IMG/VR virus record: IMGVR_UViG_3300047509_000193
Location: 1-58,259 of that record
DNA length: 58,259 nucleotides
Reading direction: 5' to 3' (one strand)
From: a virus
A program made the translations under genes and the position numbers. Of this stretch, positions 25,854 through 33,833 are shown piece after piece (position 1 is the stretch's first letter; every line of letters begins with the position of its first letter). The notes below the pieces were generated by a model that saw only the letters and a program-made list of their open reading frames with translations, did not search any database and had not been told where the DNA came from.

Positions 25854-26401
25854 ACCGTGCCGACCTCCTCTGGCGCCAAGAGCGCGGCCTCAGTGATGTC
25901 AACAAGCCGATTGAGCCATCCTGCAAGGTACGTCGCGGCGTTCTGATCGGCAGCGTAAGCAGCCGCCCGCTCGAACATTAGCTTGAGGAACACCGTGATG
26001 ACGGCCTTGCTCTCCGAAGCGGGCAATGCTGCCAGAGTGAGCGGCCCGATTGCGCCATCCGCGACGACACCAAGCGCTCGCTGAAGGCGCCTTGCCGCTG
26101 CGCCAGCGCCACTATTCACCGCATCGTCAAAGACACCAAGCGCCAGCATCCATTGGAGCACATCGCAGTGACAGGCAAGCCAATAGTCGCGATGATAGAT
26201 GGCGTGTGCTTGATCCAAGGTGAGATTAGCGATATCGCTGATCATCGGATAAGCAGCGGCGCTGATCCCGTACTTGGTGCCCCTAAGCTCGCCCAGGCCA
26301 ATCTTGCCGCCGGTCCAGTTTCCACGATCGCTCGCGCTCTTGGAGTAGCGCCCCTCGACGCCCACGACGATCGCCACGGCAGAAGGGAAGAGGTCGGTCA
26401 T
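25850..26401 (-). CDS. endolysin, GH108 N-acetylmuramidase, 183 aa
   Basis: The N-terminal catalytic pattern (V-x-G-V-E16-G-R-Y-S, then D-R-G-N-W-T-G-G and L-R-G-T-K-Y-G-I-S-A) is that of GH108, with Glu16 the expected catalytic acid. The C-terminal half resembles the peptidoglycan-binding domain that accompanies it (N-S-G-A-G-A-A-A-R-x-L-Q-R-A-L-G, then D-G-x-I-G-P-x-T). It cuts the glycan backbone at lysis. No signal peptide, so a holin is needed. Length is typical of the family. Confidence 0.8.
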   Translation of the reverse strand: MTDLFPSAVAIVVGVEGRYSKSASDRGNWTGGKIGLGELRGTKYGISAAAYPMISDIANLTLDQAHAIYHRDYWLACHCDVLQWMLALGVFDDAVNSGAGAAARRLQRALGVVADGAIGPLTLAALPASESKAVITVFLKLMFERAAAYAADQNAATYLAGWLNRLVDITEAALLAPEEVGTV

Positions 26402-26490
26402 GGCGTCATCACGAGGCGCGAGCGCGCGGTGCAGGTAGCGCCGGCCTCGGCGGCGGCTGGAACGCAGTGCAGGAGGGGGGTGCGGATCAT
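26398..26490 (-). CDS. tiny coupled ORF between tailspike and endolysin, 30 aa
   Basis: ATG 26490 overlaps the TGA of the tailspike-like gene, and the stop overlaps the ATG of the endolysin, both as ATGA. The peptide is Ala/Arg-rich with two Cys and has no recognisable domain. It may simply couple translation of the endolysin to the upstream gene. Confidence 0.3.
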   Translation of the reverse strand: MIRTPLLHCVPAAAEAGATCTARSRLVMTP

Positions 26491-28097
26491 GGCGCGGCCG
26501 TCAACCGCTCAGTTGCCGCGCAGTGCAACGTCTTGCCCACCTCGCCGGTCACGATGACCTGGAACGCCTGCGGACTGGCGGCAATGAGAGTGAGGGTCCA
26601 AGCCGCCGCCGAGGCATCGTTCCACTTGGTAATCGTCGGCGTGCCGATCATCTGCATCACGTCTGAGTTGTTGGCGATCCCGCCCGTTGCTTGCCAACTC
26701 GCCGCCTCCGTGCCGCCAACGTCCGTTCGCCGGCATACCACATCGACCGAGAACTTCGCCGCTGTATTGGTGAGTAGCGTGACGCGATTGCTGGTGTTTG
26801 CGCCATCCAAAGTCAGCTCAGACGGGGTGGCGTCGGTCAGGATTCGCCGCGTCACGTAGCGCGCGTCGAAATATCCTCCGGCAGTCCCCAGCATCTTGAA
26901 TTGATTACTGTCGAAAAAGAACTTTCCCCCGATGCCACCAGGGCTGAGGGTTATATGAGAAGTCCCCAAGGTCTGGATATCCAGACCAGTTGACATCCTG
27001 ATATTTTCGCCGCCGTTGTTGAAACTCTGGTAATAGAGAGTTGCGCCGCCGGCCGTGTCGATCACCGGATCAGGATCGGCGTTGGCCTTGTCGATATGCA
27101 GGATCACATTATCGGTAGTGGCCGTCCCGCCAGGACACTGTGTGATTCCTTGGGCGACGAAAGACGTGTAGCTGATACGATGGAACGTATTATCAACGGG
27201 GACGTTGGGGATGGGAATGACGCCGGACGCCAAGCTGCAAAGCAGGACGACGCCGTCGCCCGTGCCGCCCGATCCTCCGCGAATCACTCTCGTGTTCATG
27301 AACTCGTTGTTGTCGGTAGCGCCAACGTGCAGGCCATCGCCGTTGTGATGTCTGATGTCCACGTTCCGGAAGAAATTCATCGACGTGTTGCCGCGCTTCG
27401 CTGGGTCGTGCACGCCATCAATCAGCGCGCCGAGCGTGTCGGTCGTGACCTGATCGGAGAAAATATCAATCGTGTTGAACTGCAAATCGAACGGGTCTGG
27501 CCCGACCATCGCATCGTTGGTGCCGATGTGGACGCCCATGTTGAGGCAGGCTATGCCGGTGGCCTGAACCTCGGAAGCCCACGTCGAAAGCATCTCCGTT
27601 CCGATGCCGGCGCGCGAGTTGCAATCGACCGATATGCCCTTGATGTTGACCCCGGCGAGATGTGTCGTTGCGCCGTTCGGCGGCGAGATCAGAAGTACAG
27701 TTTTCGTGGCGTCGGCAGGCCCGGTGTAGATAATTCGCGTGCCGCCGAAGGCGTGCATGTTCAGGTTGACGTTGTGCCAGCTATCCGTTCCGGCTCCGAG
27801 CCAGCTTACCCCCGGCAGACCAATCACGATCGGCAGCGTGGTATTGCAGATGCTGGATGTGAACAGGTAGAGCCCTGGCGCCGTGGTCGATGCAAGAAGC
27901 GCCGTGTCATCGACACCGCCGCAAGCGATCTCTCGGATGGGCGGCGGATAGTCCTGCTTCGAAGCGAACTCGGCCTGCCACTGCGGCGGCGTCCATACGA
28001 CGTTTGGGCCGATGGCTGGAAGGCCTGGAGCTGTTGGGGACTGCGCGAGTGCCGCACCGGACCACAGCAGCGCCACGAAGAGGGCAATGCGTCTCAC
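26487..28097 (-). CDS. beta-helix tailspike-like protein with Sec signal, 536 aa
   Basis: Begins MRRIALFVALLWSGAALAQ, a clear Sec signal with an A-x-A site. The body has repeated short beta strands in pectin-lyase-like order (about residues 60-400). Its C-terminal 130 residues form a beta-rich domain. It overlaps the upstream S74 gene by 4 bases. Likely an adhesin or depolymerase. A signal peptide on a virion spike is unusual and may mean export to the periplasm. Confidence 0.55.
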   Translation of the reverse strand: MRRIALFVALLWSGAALAQSPTAPGLPAIGPNVVWTPPQWQAEFASKQDYPPPIREIACGGVDDTALLASTTAPGLYLFTSSICNTTLPIVIGLPGVSWLGAGTDSWHNVNLNMHAFGGTRIIYTGPADATKTVLLISPPNGATTHLAGVNIKGISVDCNSRAGIGTEMLSTWASEVQATGIACLNMGVHIGTNDAMVGPDPFDLQFNTIDIFSDQVTTDTLGALIDGVHDPAKRGNTSMNFFRNVDIRHHNGDGLHVGATDNNEFMNTRVIRGGSGGTGDGVVLLCSLASGVIPIPNVPVDNTFHRISYTSFVAQGITQCPGGTATTDNVILHIDKANADPDPVIDTAGGATLYYQSFNNGGENIRMSTGLDIQTLGTSHITLSPGGIGGKFFFDSNQFKMLGTAGGYFDARYVTRRILTDATPSELTLDGANTSNRVTLLTNTAAKFSVDVVCRRTDVGGTEAASWQATGGIANNSDVMQMIGTPTITKWNDASAAAWTLTLIAASPQAFQVIVTGEVGKTLHCAATERLTAAP

Positions 28098-29011
28098 CGG
28101 CCGAGCGCCCGCTTCAATGCGTCGATCTCGCGCTGCTGATCCTGAATTGCGCGGACCAAGACTGCCGTCAGTTGCATGTAGCGCACGCCCTTGATCTCTC
28201 CGTCGCCGTCGCGGCCGATCAGCCTCTCGTCGATCGCGCCGACTTCTTCGGCCATGAGGCCGACTTGGCGTCCGAGATGCGCCGGGTTGAACTCCGGCTT
28301 GAGGTCGTAACTCACCGGCCGCATCCGCAGCACGGCTTCGAGTCCGATATCGAGCGGTCGATCGTCCATCTTGAACCTCGCCGACGAGGCGAGGCAGGCA
28401 ACCGTAGTGTCAACGGTGATGGCGCCGGTGCCAGTCGTCCAGCACAGCGTGCCGGTCTGCGCGACGGAGGTCTGCGTAAGGGCCGGTGCCTTCATCTGCG
28501 CGATAAGGTTAAAACCTTGCGTCGAGTCGAAAAATCCTGCTTCTACACCGCCCGTTGCAAACCCAAGCTGATTTGCATTAGGCAAATAGATGCCAACGGA
28601 GGGAGCAACATTAGCAATAACGGAAACCCGCTGAGCAGACAGCACATTGACCGTTGTCGTGCCCTGGAATGTGGGCGCATTGGAGAACACGACGTTGCCG
28701 GTCCCCGTGGTGCCCGTGACGGCGACAGTGTTAAGGCTTTGCAAGTTCGCAATCGTAGGCGTACCGCCGAGCGTGTAGGTGCCGGCAACGGTGCCGCTGA
28801 GCGTCGGGCTGGCGCTGTAGACGACGTTGCCGGTGCCGGTTGGGGTGCCGACAGAGACACCGCCGATGCTGGCTATGGTCGGACTTGGGTAAGTGCCGGT
28901 AAGGTCACCACCAGCGGCACCAGCAGCCACAGACACCGATGTGGTGACTTGCTGTGCTGAGGCCGGGCCAACGGCCAGCAGGGCGCAGAGAACGAAGACA
29001 AAGCGCCTCAT
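28094..29011 (-). CDS. tail fibre-like protein with Sec signal and peptidase S74 chaperone domain, 305 aa
   Basis: Signal-like N-terminus (MRRFVFVLCALLAVGPASAQ), two fibre repeats of the type T-G-T-G-N-V-V-[YF]-S, then an intramolecular chaperone domain with S209-S-A-R-F-K214. This is the Ser-Lys dyad typical of S74 self-cleaving fibre chaperones, with the expected R-P-V-S-Y and Q-V-G-L-M-A-E-E-V motifs following. The C-terminus is a coiled coil. The domain should help trimerise the fibre and then cut itself off. A 4-base overlap links it to both neighbours. Confidence 0.65.
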   Translation of the reverse strand: MRRFVFVLCALLAVGPASAQQVTTSVSVAAGAAGGDLTGTYPSPTIASIGGVSVGTPTGTGNVVYSASPTLSGTVAGTYTLGGTPTIANLQSLNTVAVTGTTGTGNVVFSNAPTFQGTTTVNVLSAQRVSVIANVAPSVGIYLPNANQLGFATGGVEAGFFDSTQGFNLIAQMKAPALTQTSVAQTGTLCWTTGTGAITVDTTVACLASSARFKMDDRPLDIGLEAVLRMRPVSYDLKPEFNPAHLGRQVGLMAEEVGAIDERLIGRDGDGEIKGVRYMQLTAVLVRAIQDQQREIDALKRALGR

Positions 29012-29511
29012 TGCACGGTCCCCGAGAAGGCTGCTGTCGCACTAAGCGTCTGTGTGAATGGCCCCGTCGTTGAGAAGGCTGCGACGATGCCATTGACAAA
29101 GGTTAACGCTGGGCTAAACATCACAGACAGGGCGCCATTGGTGCCGTTGCTGGTGATCGGCCACCACCACTTAGGCACGGTGGCGCCATTAGCGGCTATC
29201 GCCACCTCGTCGATGACAAGCACCCAACCGGAGGTTGCCCCAATGGTCACAGTGAGCTGGCCAAGGGCGCCGGCAGCGCCCTTGAGTATGTGGCTGCTCT
29301 CTGTGGCCGTAGAGACAACTGGGGCCACTGCAATGCCAGAAGGCACAACTGGAAAGGCGATAGTACCACCTGGACCAATAGCACCCGGTACATCTTGGCA
29401 GCTTGCTGCCCCCTGCGCGTTGACGACGGGGACGCAGATCTTGACCGTTTGCTGGGCGGACGCTTGGCCTGCCAAGAGGCAGGCCAGAAGGGCAATGACT
29501 AGGCTTCGCAT
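29008..29511 (-). CDS. secreted/adhesin-like protein, 167 aa
   Basis: MRSLVIALLACLLAGQASAQ looks like a Sec signal with an A-x-A cleavage site. The mature part is beta-rich (V/T/G), with a Trp-containing stretch (PKWWWPITSNG) at about residues 113-125. It lies between two fibre-type genes. Probably an exported or virion-surface protein. No domain recognised. Confidence 0.45.
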   Translation of the reverse strand: MRSLVIALLACLLAGQASAQQTVKICVPVVNAQGAASCQDVPGAIGPGGTIAFPVVPSGIAVAPVVSTATESSHILKGAAGALGQLTVTIGATSGWVLVIDEVAIAANGATVPKWWWPITSNGTNGALSVMFSPALTFVNGIVAAFSTTGPFTQTLSATAAFSGTVQ

Positions 29512-29526
29512 GAACAGGGCCTCAGA

Positions 29527-30015
29527 TCATGGTGACGAGTAAGGTAACACGAGGATAAGCTGCTGTGTCCCTTTGTCGCACACGGCATAGGCGTCGATAT
29601 GGCCTGTCCCGCCCTGCGGCAATGCCGGAGACAAAGAGCTGTTCCTGGACCACGTTCCTACGCCGCCGCCAGAGGCAAAGACATCCCCGCCATCTGGGCC
29701 GCTTGCCGTTGCATGGGCCGAGCCAACGACTGCATAGCCACTAGCCGTTGGGTCACTAAGAATTTGTGTCAGCTGCCATCCAGTAATGCTAATTGGCGCG
29801 CCGGTGTCGAAGGGGCCAGCTGCTCCGCCTGGCGTTGGGCAGATCGAAAAGGCTCCAAACGGGCAGAGCGGCCTGCCATAAGATGATACTATGGGGGCAG
29901 CCCAATAACCAAAGCAAGAAAGTGGAGCTGTTACCCAGTAGATCGACCACATGCCACTGGCAGACAGAGGCAATGCCACAAGCAGGATAAGGAGAAAGGA
30001 GAAAACCCTGCTCAT
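29527..30015 (-). CDS. signal-peptide-bearing protein, 162 aa
   Basis: MSRVFSFLLILLVALPLSASG is a Sec-type signal. The mature part contains four Cys in the first half and a Gly/Ser-rich C-terminal half. It overlaps the preceding tail fibre gene by 4 bases. Might be a periplasmic or surface factor. Not recognised. Confidence 0.45.
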   Translation of the reverse strand: MSRVFSFLLILLVALPLSASGMWSIYWVTAPLSCFGYWAAPIVSSYGRPLCPFGAFSICPTPGGAAGPFDTGAPISITGWQLTQILSDPTASGYAVVGSAHATASGPDGGDVFASGGGVGTWSRNSSLSPALPQGGTGHIDAYAVCDKGTQQLILVLPYSSP

Positions 30016-31196
30016 GGAGAGGCCTGCCCCCCTGTCGAGGTTGTGCCGGCGATAGCGCCTGGATACACCGTGCCACTCGTTGAAAGCACACCGTTGAGGT
30101 TTATATCGTACTTCTTCCCAGTGATCGCCGCACCGACACCGGTAAATGTCGTAGCACCTCCCGAAGATAGCAGAGAGCCTTGTGAAACTACGAAAATAGG
30201 ATTTCCAGCGTAGCTCGTTGCCTGTGGCACGTTGATGGCCTGTGCCGCCAGATCCAGAAATCCAAGATTGCTGACATTCACAAAGTTCAGAGCCGTTCCT
30301 GAGCCAACGATGGAGATCGGCCCCGTGAATGTTATTCCACCAAACTTTGAAACGGTGACTTGCGCAACGGCAAACCCGGTATCGCCAAACGCGACATTGG
30401 ACAAATCGGCGACCGCAAACTGATCTACGGCAATGCAGCCTGCCCCGCCCTTCAGGGTCACACCGCTAAATATGATCTCCGCGTAATCTGTGAGAAACAT
30501 CGTGGCGGTCAGGTTGGACGCACCCTGGATCACAACGTTGGCTGGTGTGACTGGATCGCCTCGCAAGACGTATGCGTTCCCGCCGACCATCGGTCCAGCA
30601 GCAAGAATATTCTCGTGGTAGGTGCCATTTGCAAGCTGCAGGGTAACTGTCAAGCCAGCAAGATCAATGTTGCCACGGAGATAATTGTGTGCGAATTGGA
30701 TTGTTTTCCAGGCAGCAGCACCAACGCCAGTGCCATGCGCCCCATCATCTGTGCCCAAAACTGGGTCTACGAAATAGGTGGCAGCAGCAGGGCGGATGCG
30801 TGCTCCAAGCATAGTGTTGACTTGGGTAACAGTAAGGTCAAGGATGGGACCGGTGCTTACGGTGTTGTTGCCCTTGAGGGTTAGGGTTGGCGCCGGCGCC
30901 AACCCTGCATTTGTCACTCCGCCTGCAGGGATAGAGTCCTGTGTAAGTTGATCCCAAATGAGGTTTCCAAGGCTGTCTTTGACAATTTGCCGATACGTTC
31001 CACTGCCCCAGATCAGAGCCTCTCCCGCGCCATCGAGCAGGACTGGATTGGTGTTGGGCGTGCTCTGGGCTTGGTCTTGCCAGGTGGTTTTCAAGGTCAG
31101 GGTACTGGGTATGTAAAACCCTACGGTGCCCCCGGCAAGGGGCACGCCTTGGGCGTCGAAGAATTGGGTTTTGCCCAATGGCAGAATGGAGGTCAC
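30012..31196 (-). CDS. tail fibre/tailspike with head-binding domain, 394 aa
   Basis: The N-terminal 90 residues follow a widespread phage fibre anchor pattern: Q-F-F-D-A-x-G-V-P-L-A-G-G-T-V-G-F-Y-I-P-S-T, then T-x-W-Q-D and N-P-V-x-L-D-G-A-G, then G-T-Y-R-Q-I-V-K-D. The C-terminal part has parallel beta-helix-like repeats (about residues 130-380). It lacks a signal peptide, unlike the next genes. Likely binds the virion through its N-terminus and a surface glycan through the beta-helix. Confidence 0.7.
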   Translation of the reverse strand: MTSILPLGKTQFFDAQGVPLAGGTVGFYIPSTLTLKTTWQDQAQSTPNTNPVLLDGAGEALIWGSGTYRQIVKDSLGNLIWDQLTQDSIPAGGVTNAGLAPAPTLTLKGNNTVSTGPILDLTVTQVNTMLGARIRPAAATYFVDPVLGTDDGAHGTGVGAAAWKTIQFAHNYLRGNIDLAGLTVTLQLANGTYHENILAAGPMVGGNAYVLRGDPVTPANVVIQGASNLTATMFLTDYAEIIFSGVTLKGGAGCIAVDQFAVADLSNVAFGDTGFAVAQVTVSKFGGITFTGPISIVGSGTALNFVNVSNLGFLDLAAQAINVPQATSYAGNPIFVVSQGSLLSSGGATTFTGVGAAITGKKYDINLNGVLSTSGTVYPGAIAGTTSTGGQASP

Positions 31197-31654
31197 AAGA
31201 GGGATGCTCCGCGCCAGTGCAGGACTGGATTTGGTGTCTGCCAGGCGTCAAGCAGGCTCGTAACGATCTGTCGGCTTTGGGGCTTGAGGTGCTTAGTTAC
31301 GACTACGCCAAGCGCGGGGCGCTGCAGCGCCAGAGAGACAACAGGCAAATAGAGATCATCCAGCTGCGCTCGACCTGCAGAGGTATCACTTAGCTTGCAC
31401 TCGAAGATTAACACCGCACCGTTGATGCCTAAGATGGCGTCTGGTTGACAAAAGCCAGGCCCGTTGGCATCCTGATAGGCGAACCAGGGGCCAAGGCGGG
31501 CCTGCCTTGGCAAGGCCCTTCCGAAGGCCCTCTCATACGCAAGGCCGAGGGCCTTGACACCCCTTGCACGGCCCTTTGGGATGCTCGCGGGACGCGAGCA
31601 TGGCCTTGCCCAAAGCAAGCCCTGCACGACTCTGTGTCCCCAAGGGCTATACAT
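31193..31654 (-). CDS. PD-(D/E)XK-like nuclease domain protein, 153 aa
   Basis: Residues about 73-90 read QPDAILGINGAVLIFECKLS, with Asp, Glu and Lys spaced as in the PD-(D/E)XK nuclease core. The start is the internal ATG 31654, which overlaps the preceding gene by 8 bases; upstream codons are not protein-like. It is between packaging and tail genes. It could be a Holliday-junction or nicking nuclease in packaging. Activity is inference. Confidence 0.5.
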   Translation of the reverse strand: MYSPWGHRVVQGLLWARPCSRPASIPKGRARGVKALGLAYERAFGRALPRQARLGPWFAYQDANGPGFCQPDAILGINGAVLIFECKLSDTSAGRAQLDDLYLPVVSLALQRPALGVVVTKHLKPQSRQIVTSLLDAWQTPNPVLHWRGASLL

Positions 31655-32096
31655 TGCTGGTCTCCGGCCCCAGCAGCATCCATTCCGGAATGCTAGTGCC
31701 GACTTTGTAATATGCTTGTGGCCGTTCGCGCGTTGGACGGACGTGTAGGACACGTCCAGTAGACAATTTCAGCCTGCAAATATCTTGTGCAACATCATAC
31801 TCGTTGCTCACGACGAACGGAGGGGACTCAGGCCTCTCCAGGACGCCACCGCGGCCCAGCCTAGGCCTCTCCAGGACGTCTGCGACGGATGCCTCTTGGC
31901 ATTGCTCGGCCCCAAGGACGTTGACCGTGGCATACATGACCAGCCTACCTTCGCCCGTCATGAACTTGATCCAGCCCTGATCGGCCAAGATGAGCTTGGC
32001 GAGGCCAAGCTGGTGCAATGTGTTGTCCAGGTCGCGGATTTGCCAGGCCTTGAGGGTCTGCTCGGGCTTGAGGGGCAGTTTGGCGAAGTCAGGCAA
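31647..32096 (-). CDS. hypothetical late protein, 149 aa
   Basis: A mixed alpha/beta protein starting MPDFAKLPLKPEQTLKAWQI. An internal low-complexity segment (V-L-E-R-P-R-L-G-R-G-G-V-L-E-R-P) comes from two copies of a short DNA repeat (31831-31845 and 31864-31883). No recognised family. Confidence 0.5.
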   Translation of the reverse strand: MPDFAKLPLKPEQTLKAWQIRDLDNTLHQLGLAKLILADQGWIKFMTGEGRLVMYATVNVLGAEQCQEASVADVLERPRLGRGGVLERPESPPFVVSNEYDVAQDICRLKLSTGRVLHVRPTRERPQAYYKVGTSIPEWMLLGPETSNV

Positions 32097-32105
32097 TGGA
32101 GCAGG

Positions 32106-32165
32106 CCTTTGGCAATGACAGGGATCGAACCTTTGGCAATGACAGTGCCTCTCCAGGACGTCTGC
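32106..32165. repeat. short direct repeats upstream of 32096
   Basis: CCTTTGGCAATGACAG occurs twice (32106-32121 and 32130-32145). Next to it, GCCTCTCCAGGACGTCTGC (32147-32165) is also found inside the next gene at 31865-31883, with a 14-base match again at 31832-31845. Part of the 74-base gap between the terminase and the next gene. Could be a recombination scar or a packaging signal. Confidence 0.5.
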
Positions 32166-32170
32166 ACACG

Positions 32171-32734
32171 CTAAACATCGCTGCGCTCTTGCTCAATGAC
32201 AAGGCCTTCGGGCTCGGGGGTGTGGAATTGGACATTGATGACCACAGGAGGCGCCACAGCGCTCCCCTGAGCCGTTGCATTCTTGCTCGGGGCGATGCTC
32301 CGATCAAAAGTTGCTGTCATCCACTGCCTTAGCTCTTGCAGGGAGAAGTCCTCGGGGGCCTCGTCGAGGCGCTGTTGGGCTTCTTCAAGACAGCTAAAGC
32401 CGAAGGCAGCCAAGCGCTCGTGGACATTCGCGTACTGTGCCTGGACTTGGACCTTGTAGTACTCAAGCAATTCGGCGAAGGCCGGGTCCTGCTTATAGCT
32501 GCTGATCCGCGCCTGCGTGATGCCTGTGATGGCGGATACCTCGATGTTCGGCCGACCTTCAGCGAGCAGTCTTGCAACCAAGTGATGGGTCTGTCGGATG
32601 GCCTTGATCGGGGCCGGTCCAACCCTGGGCAAAGTCGGCGCGTCGAAGTCCTCGGGCGTAAGCTCCCTAAGCACTTCCAGGTGCAGGGGCTCCGCCGCTT
32701 GGCCCTTCCGAGACATGGTAAATGTGTCGTCCAT
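32171..32734 (-). CDS. terminase small subunit (inferred), 187 aa
   Basis: Residues 55-80 fit a helix-turn-helix (L-L-A-E-G-R-P-N-I-E-V-S-A-I-T-G-I-T-Q-A-R-I-S-S-Y). A helical part and a C-terminal tail follow. The first gene of the tail-fibre block of the late arm. P22-like phages start with the small terminase, which recognises DNA for packaging. It is 12.7 kb from the large subunit. The sequence LRELTPEDFDAP near the N-terminus matches the C-terminal tail seen in early proteins. Start ATG 32734; ATG 32716 is possible. Confidence 0.55.
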   Translation of the reverse strand: MDDTFTMSRKGQAAEPLHLEVLRELTPEDFDAPTLPRVGPAPIKAIRQTHHLVARLLAEGRPNIEVSAITGITQARISSYKQDPAFAELLEYYKVQVQAQYANVHERLAAFGFSCLEEAQQRLDEAPEDFSLQELRQWMTATFDRSIAPSKNATAQGSAVAPPVVINVQFHTPEPEGLVIEQERSDV

Positions 32735-32847
32735 CGGGGCATGATGCAGCAAGCAGGATGAAAACATAGGACGGCACGAAGTGCCGTGGCCGGAATAGCC
32801 CCTCCGTGGGCCTGTTTGACCATCCAAGTGTGGGCTGCACCCCTGTA

Positions 32848-33021
32848 TTACAGAAAATCTTCAGGAGTTAGCTCATTTTCGTGCATTTTTGCTGTGAAAT
32901 TAGCCTGCTCTCGTGCCCTTTTCGCATTTTTCTTGCATTTCACAGAGCAGTATTGCCTAGTTTCACGAGTCATTTCGTAAATTGCGCCGCAGCGAGCACA
33001 AGTATTGGTACTTTTTGGCAT
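32848..33021 (-). CDS. small zinc-ribbon protein with ELTPEDFL tail, 57 aa
   Basis: A 57-residue protein with CARC and CSVKC pairs (residues 8-29), fitting one zinc-bound ribbon, then a basic helix. It ends ENELTPEDFL, a version of the tail carried by several early proteins. ATG 33021, TAA 32848. Codon use and the tail support a real gene. It lies upstream of the terminase gene and may regulate or bind nucleic acid. Confidence 0.6.
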   Translation of the reverse strand: MPKSTNTCARCGAIYEMTRETRQYCSVKCKKNAKRAREQANFTAKMHENELTPEDFL

Positions 33022-33241
33022 CTGGCTATTGCGTACGGCCTCCTCTCCATCTTTATTCTACTCTTTCCAATGCCCAGCAACAGGACTGTTAAGAAACCAG
33101 CTATAAGAAAACGTAAAAAAGTGATAACCGTGTTTGGTGGTCCTGCAAAGCATTCTAAGCAAGATCCCTGGACCACATACCCCGCCACCCCTGGGGTGGC
33201 CTAAGCGAGGGAGGGAGGGTGACACTTGTCACCCTCCTGCA
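33022..33241. other. 220-base intergenic stretch with two palindromes
   Basis: Weak open frames exist on both strands, but neither has a good ribosome site. The stretch contains GCCACCCC-T-GGGGTGGC (33184-33200) and the hairpin at 33214-33237. Otherwise nothing supported. Confidence 0.4.
33214..33237 (-). terminator. hairpin after gene 33242-33487
   Basis: GGAGGGTGACA-CT-TGTCACCCTCC is a near-perfect palindrome (11-bp arms) 4 bases past the stop of the minus-strand gene. No T-run follows, so it could be a terminator, a processing site or an operator. Confidence 0.5.
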
Positions 33242-33487
33242 TTACACCTTAAGTATCTGCTTGATGGCAATAATCTGCGCTTGTGTCACCTTGAGCGTTT
33301 GCCCGTTAATGACCAGTTCATTGGTCAAGGCGCATTCTGGATGCGCGCGTAAGTACGCCTCCATTATCATTACTTTCATGTGATCCACGCAGTACGTGTG
33401 ATCCTCATACGTGAACTGCGCGCCCTTGCCACAGCCTTGACCTTTGCGGTCTACGCCGTGGCATGGAACCTGGGATTTGTATTGCAT
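33242..33487 (-). CDS. small Cys/His protein, 81 aa
   Basis: Starts MQYKSQVPCHGVDRKGQGCGKGAQF with Cys and His spaced as a possible metal site (C-H...C-G...C-V-D-H), then a helical and beta C-terminus. ATG 33487 is chosen because AAGG sits upstream; longer frames start inside the control region. First gene of the leftward arm. Function unknown. Confidence 0.55.
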   Translation of the reverse strand: MQYKSQVPCHGVDRKGQGCGKGAQFTYEDHTYCVDHMKVMIMEAYLRAHPECALTNELVINGQTLKVTQAQIIAIKQILKV

Positions 33488-33566
33488 CGCTTTGCCTTTC
33501 GTTGTCATGCCATGCCATAAGGTCATGCCAGCCTGTCACTGTCAATGGCTGAGTGGGCTTAGCGCG

Positions 33567-33582
33567 ATCACGAAACCGTGAT
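33567..33582. promoter_or_regulatory. operator-like palindrome ATCACG-AAAC-CGTGAT
   Basis: Perfect 6-bp arms separated by 4 bases, in the middle of the control region. The spacing fits a dimeric regulator. It lies 20-40 bases upstream of a consensus TTGACA on the minus strand (33545-33540) and about 220 bases before the early promoter. The regulator is not known. Confidence 0.5.
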
Positions 33583-33775
33583 TGAAAGGCCCGTTGGCCC
33601 GCCGACGACGGCCCCGATCGGACGGCCCGGCAATGCCCGCCACGGCCCGCTACAACGTGGGGACGGGCCGGCCCGTCTACCGGGACACCCAACAATCACG
33701 CGCGTCTACGGCCCGCCAATGGCATTGTGCGATGCACAAAAAGCACACCCAGCCTTGTCATTCTGTACCCTTAAA

Positions 33776-33801
33776 GAAAAATGCATGGCTTTGCATTTTT
33801 C
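33776..33801. other. hairpin just upstream of the early promoter
   Basis: GAAAAATGCA (33776-33785) pairs with TGCATTTTTC (33792-33801) over a 6-base loop. As a minus-strand transcript it would end in T-rich sequence. It insulates or regulates the promoter that begins 4 bases later. Confidence 0.45.
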
Positions 33802-33804
33802 CTA

Positions 33805-33833
33805 TTGACCTTTAGGCAAAGCCCGATTAGGTT
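33805..33833 (+). promoter_or_regulatory. likely early promoter (TTGACC-N17-TAGGTT)
   Basis: The -35 TTGACC (33805-33810) and the -10-like TAGGTT (33828-33833) are 17 bases apart. The first early gene begins at 33996. The -10 is a modest match, so confidence is moderate. Confidence 0.45.

Noticed and set aside
27096-28139. 347-codon open frame on the plus strand
   Set aside because: Mirror frame of the tailspike-like gene, Arg/Val/Ala-biased as expected of a shadow frame.
32108-32165. Possible tRNA fragment (GGTTCGATCC on the minus strand)
   Set aside because: Only a T-loop-like piece. No cloverleaf, no acceptor pairing at the right distance, and it lies in short repeats.
33517-33545. Late promoter on the minus strand (TTGACA at 33545-33540)
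   Set aside because: The -35 is perfect but no acceptable -10 lies 16-18 bases away. Kept as a weak possibility only.
33578-33815. Two short plus-strand frames in the control region
   Set aside because: Highly biased composition, no ribosome site; overlap promoter and hairpin elements.
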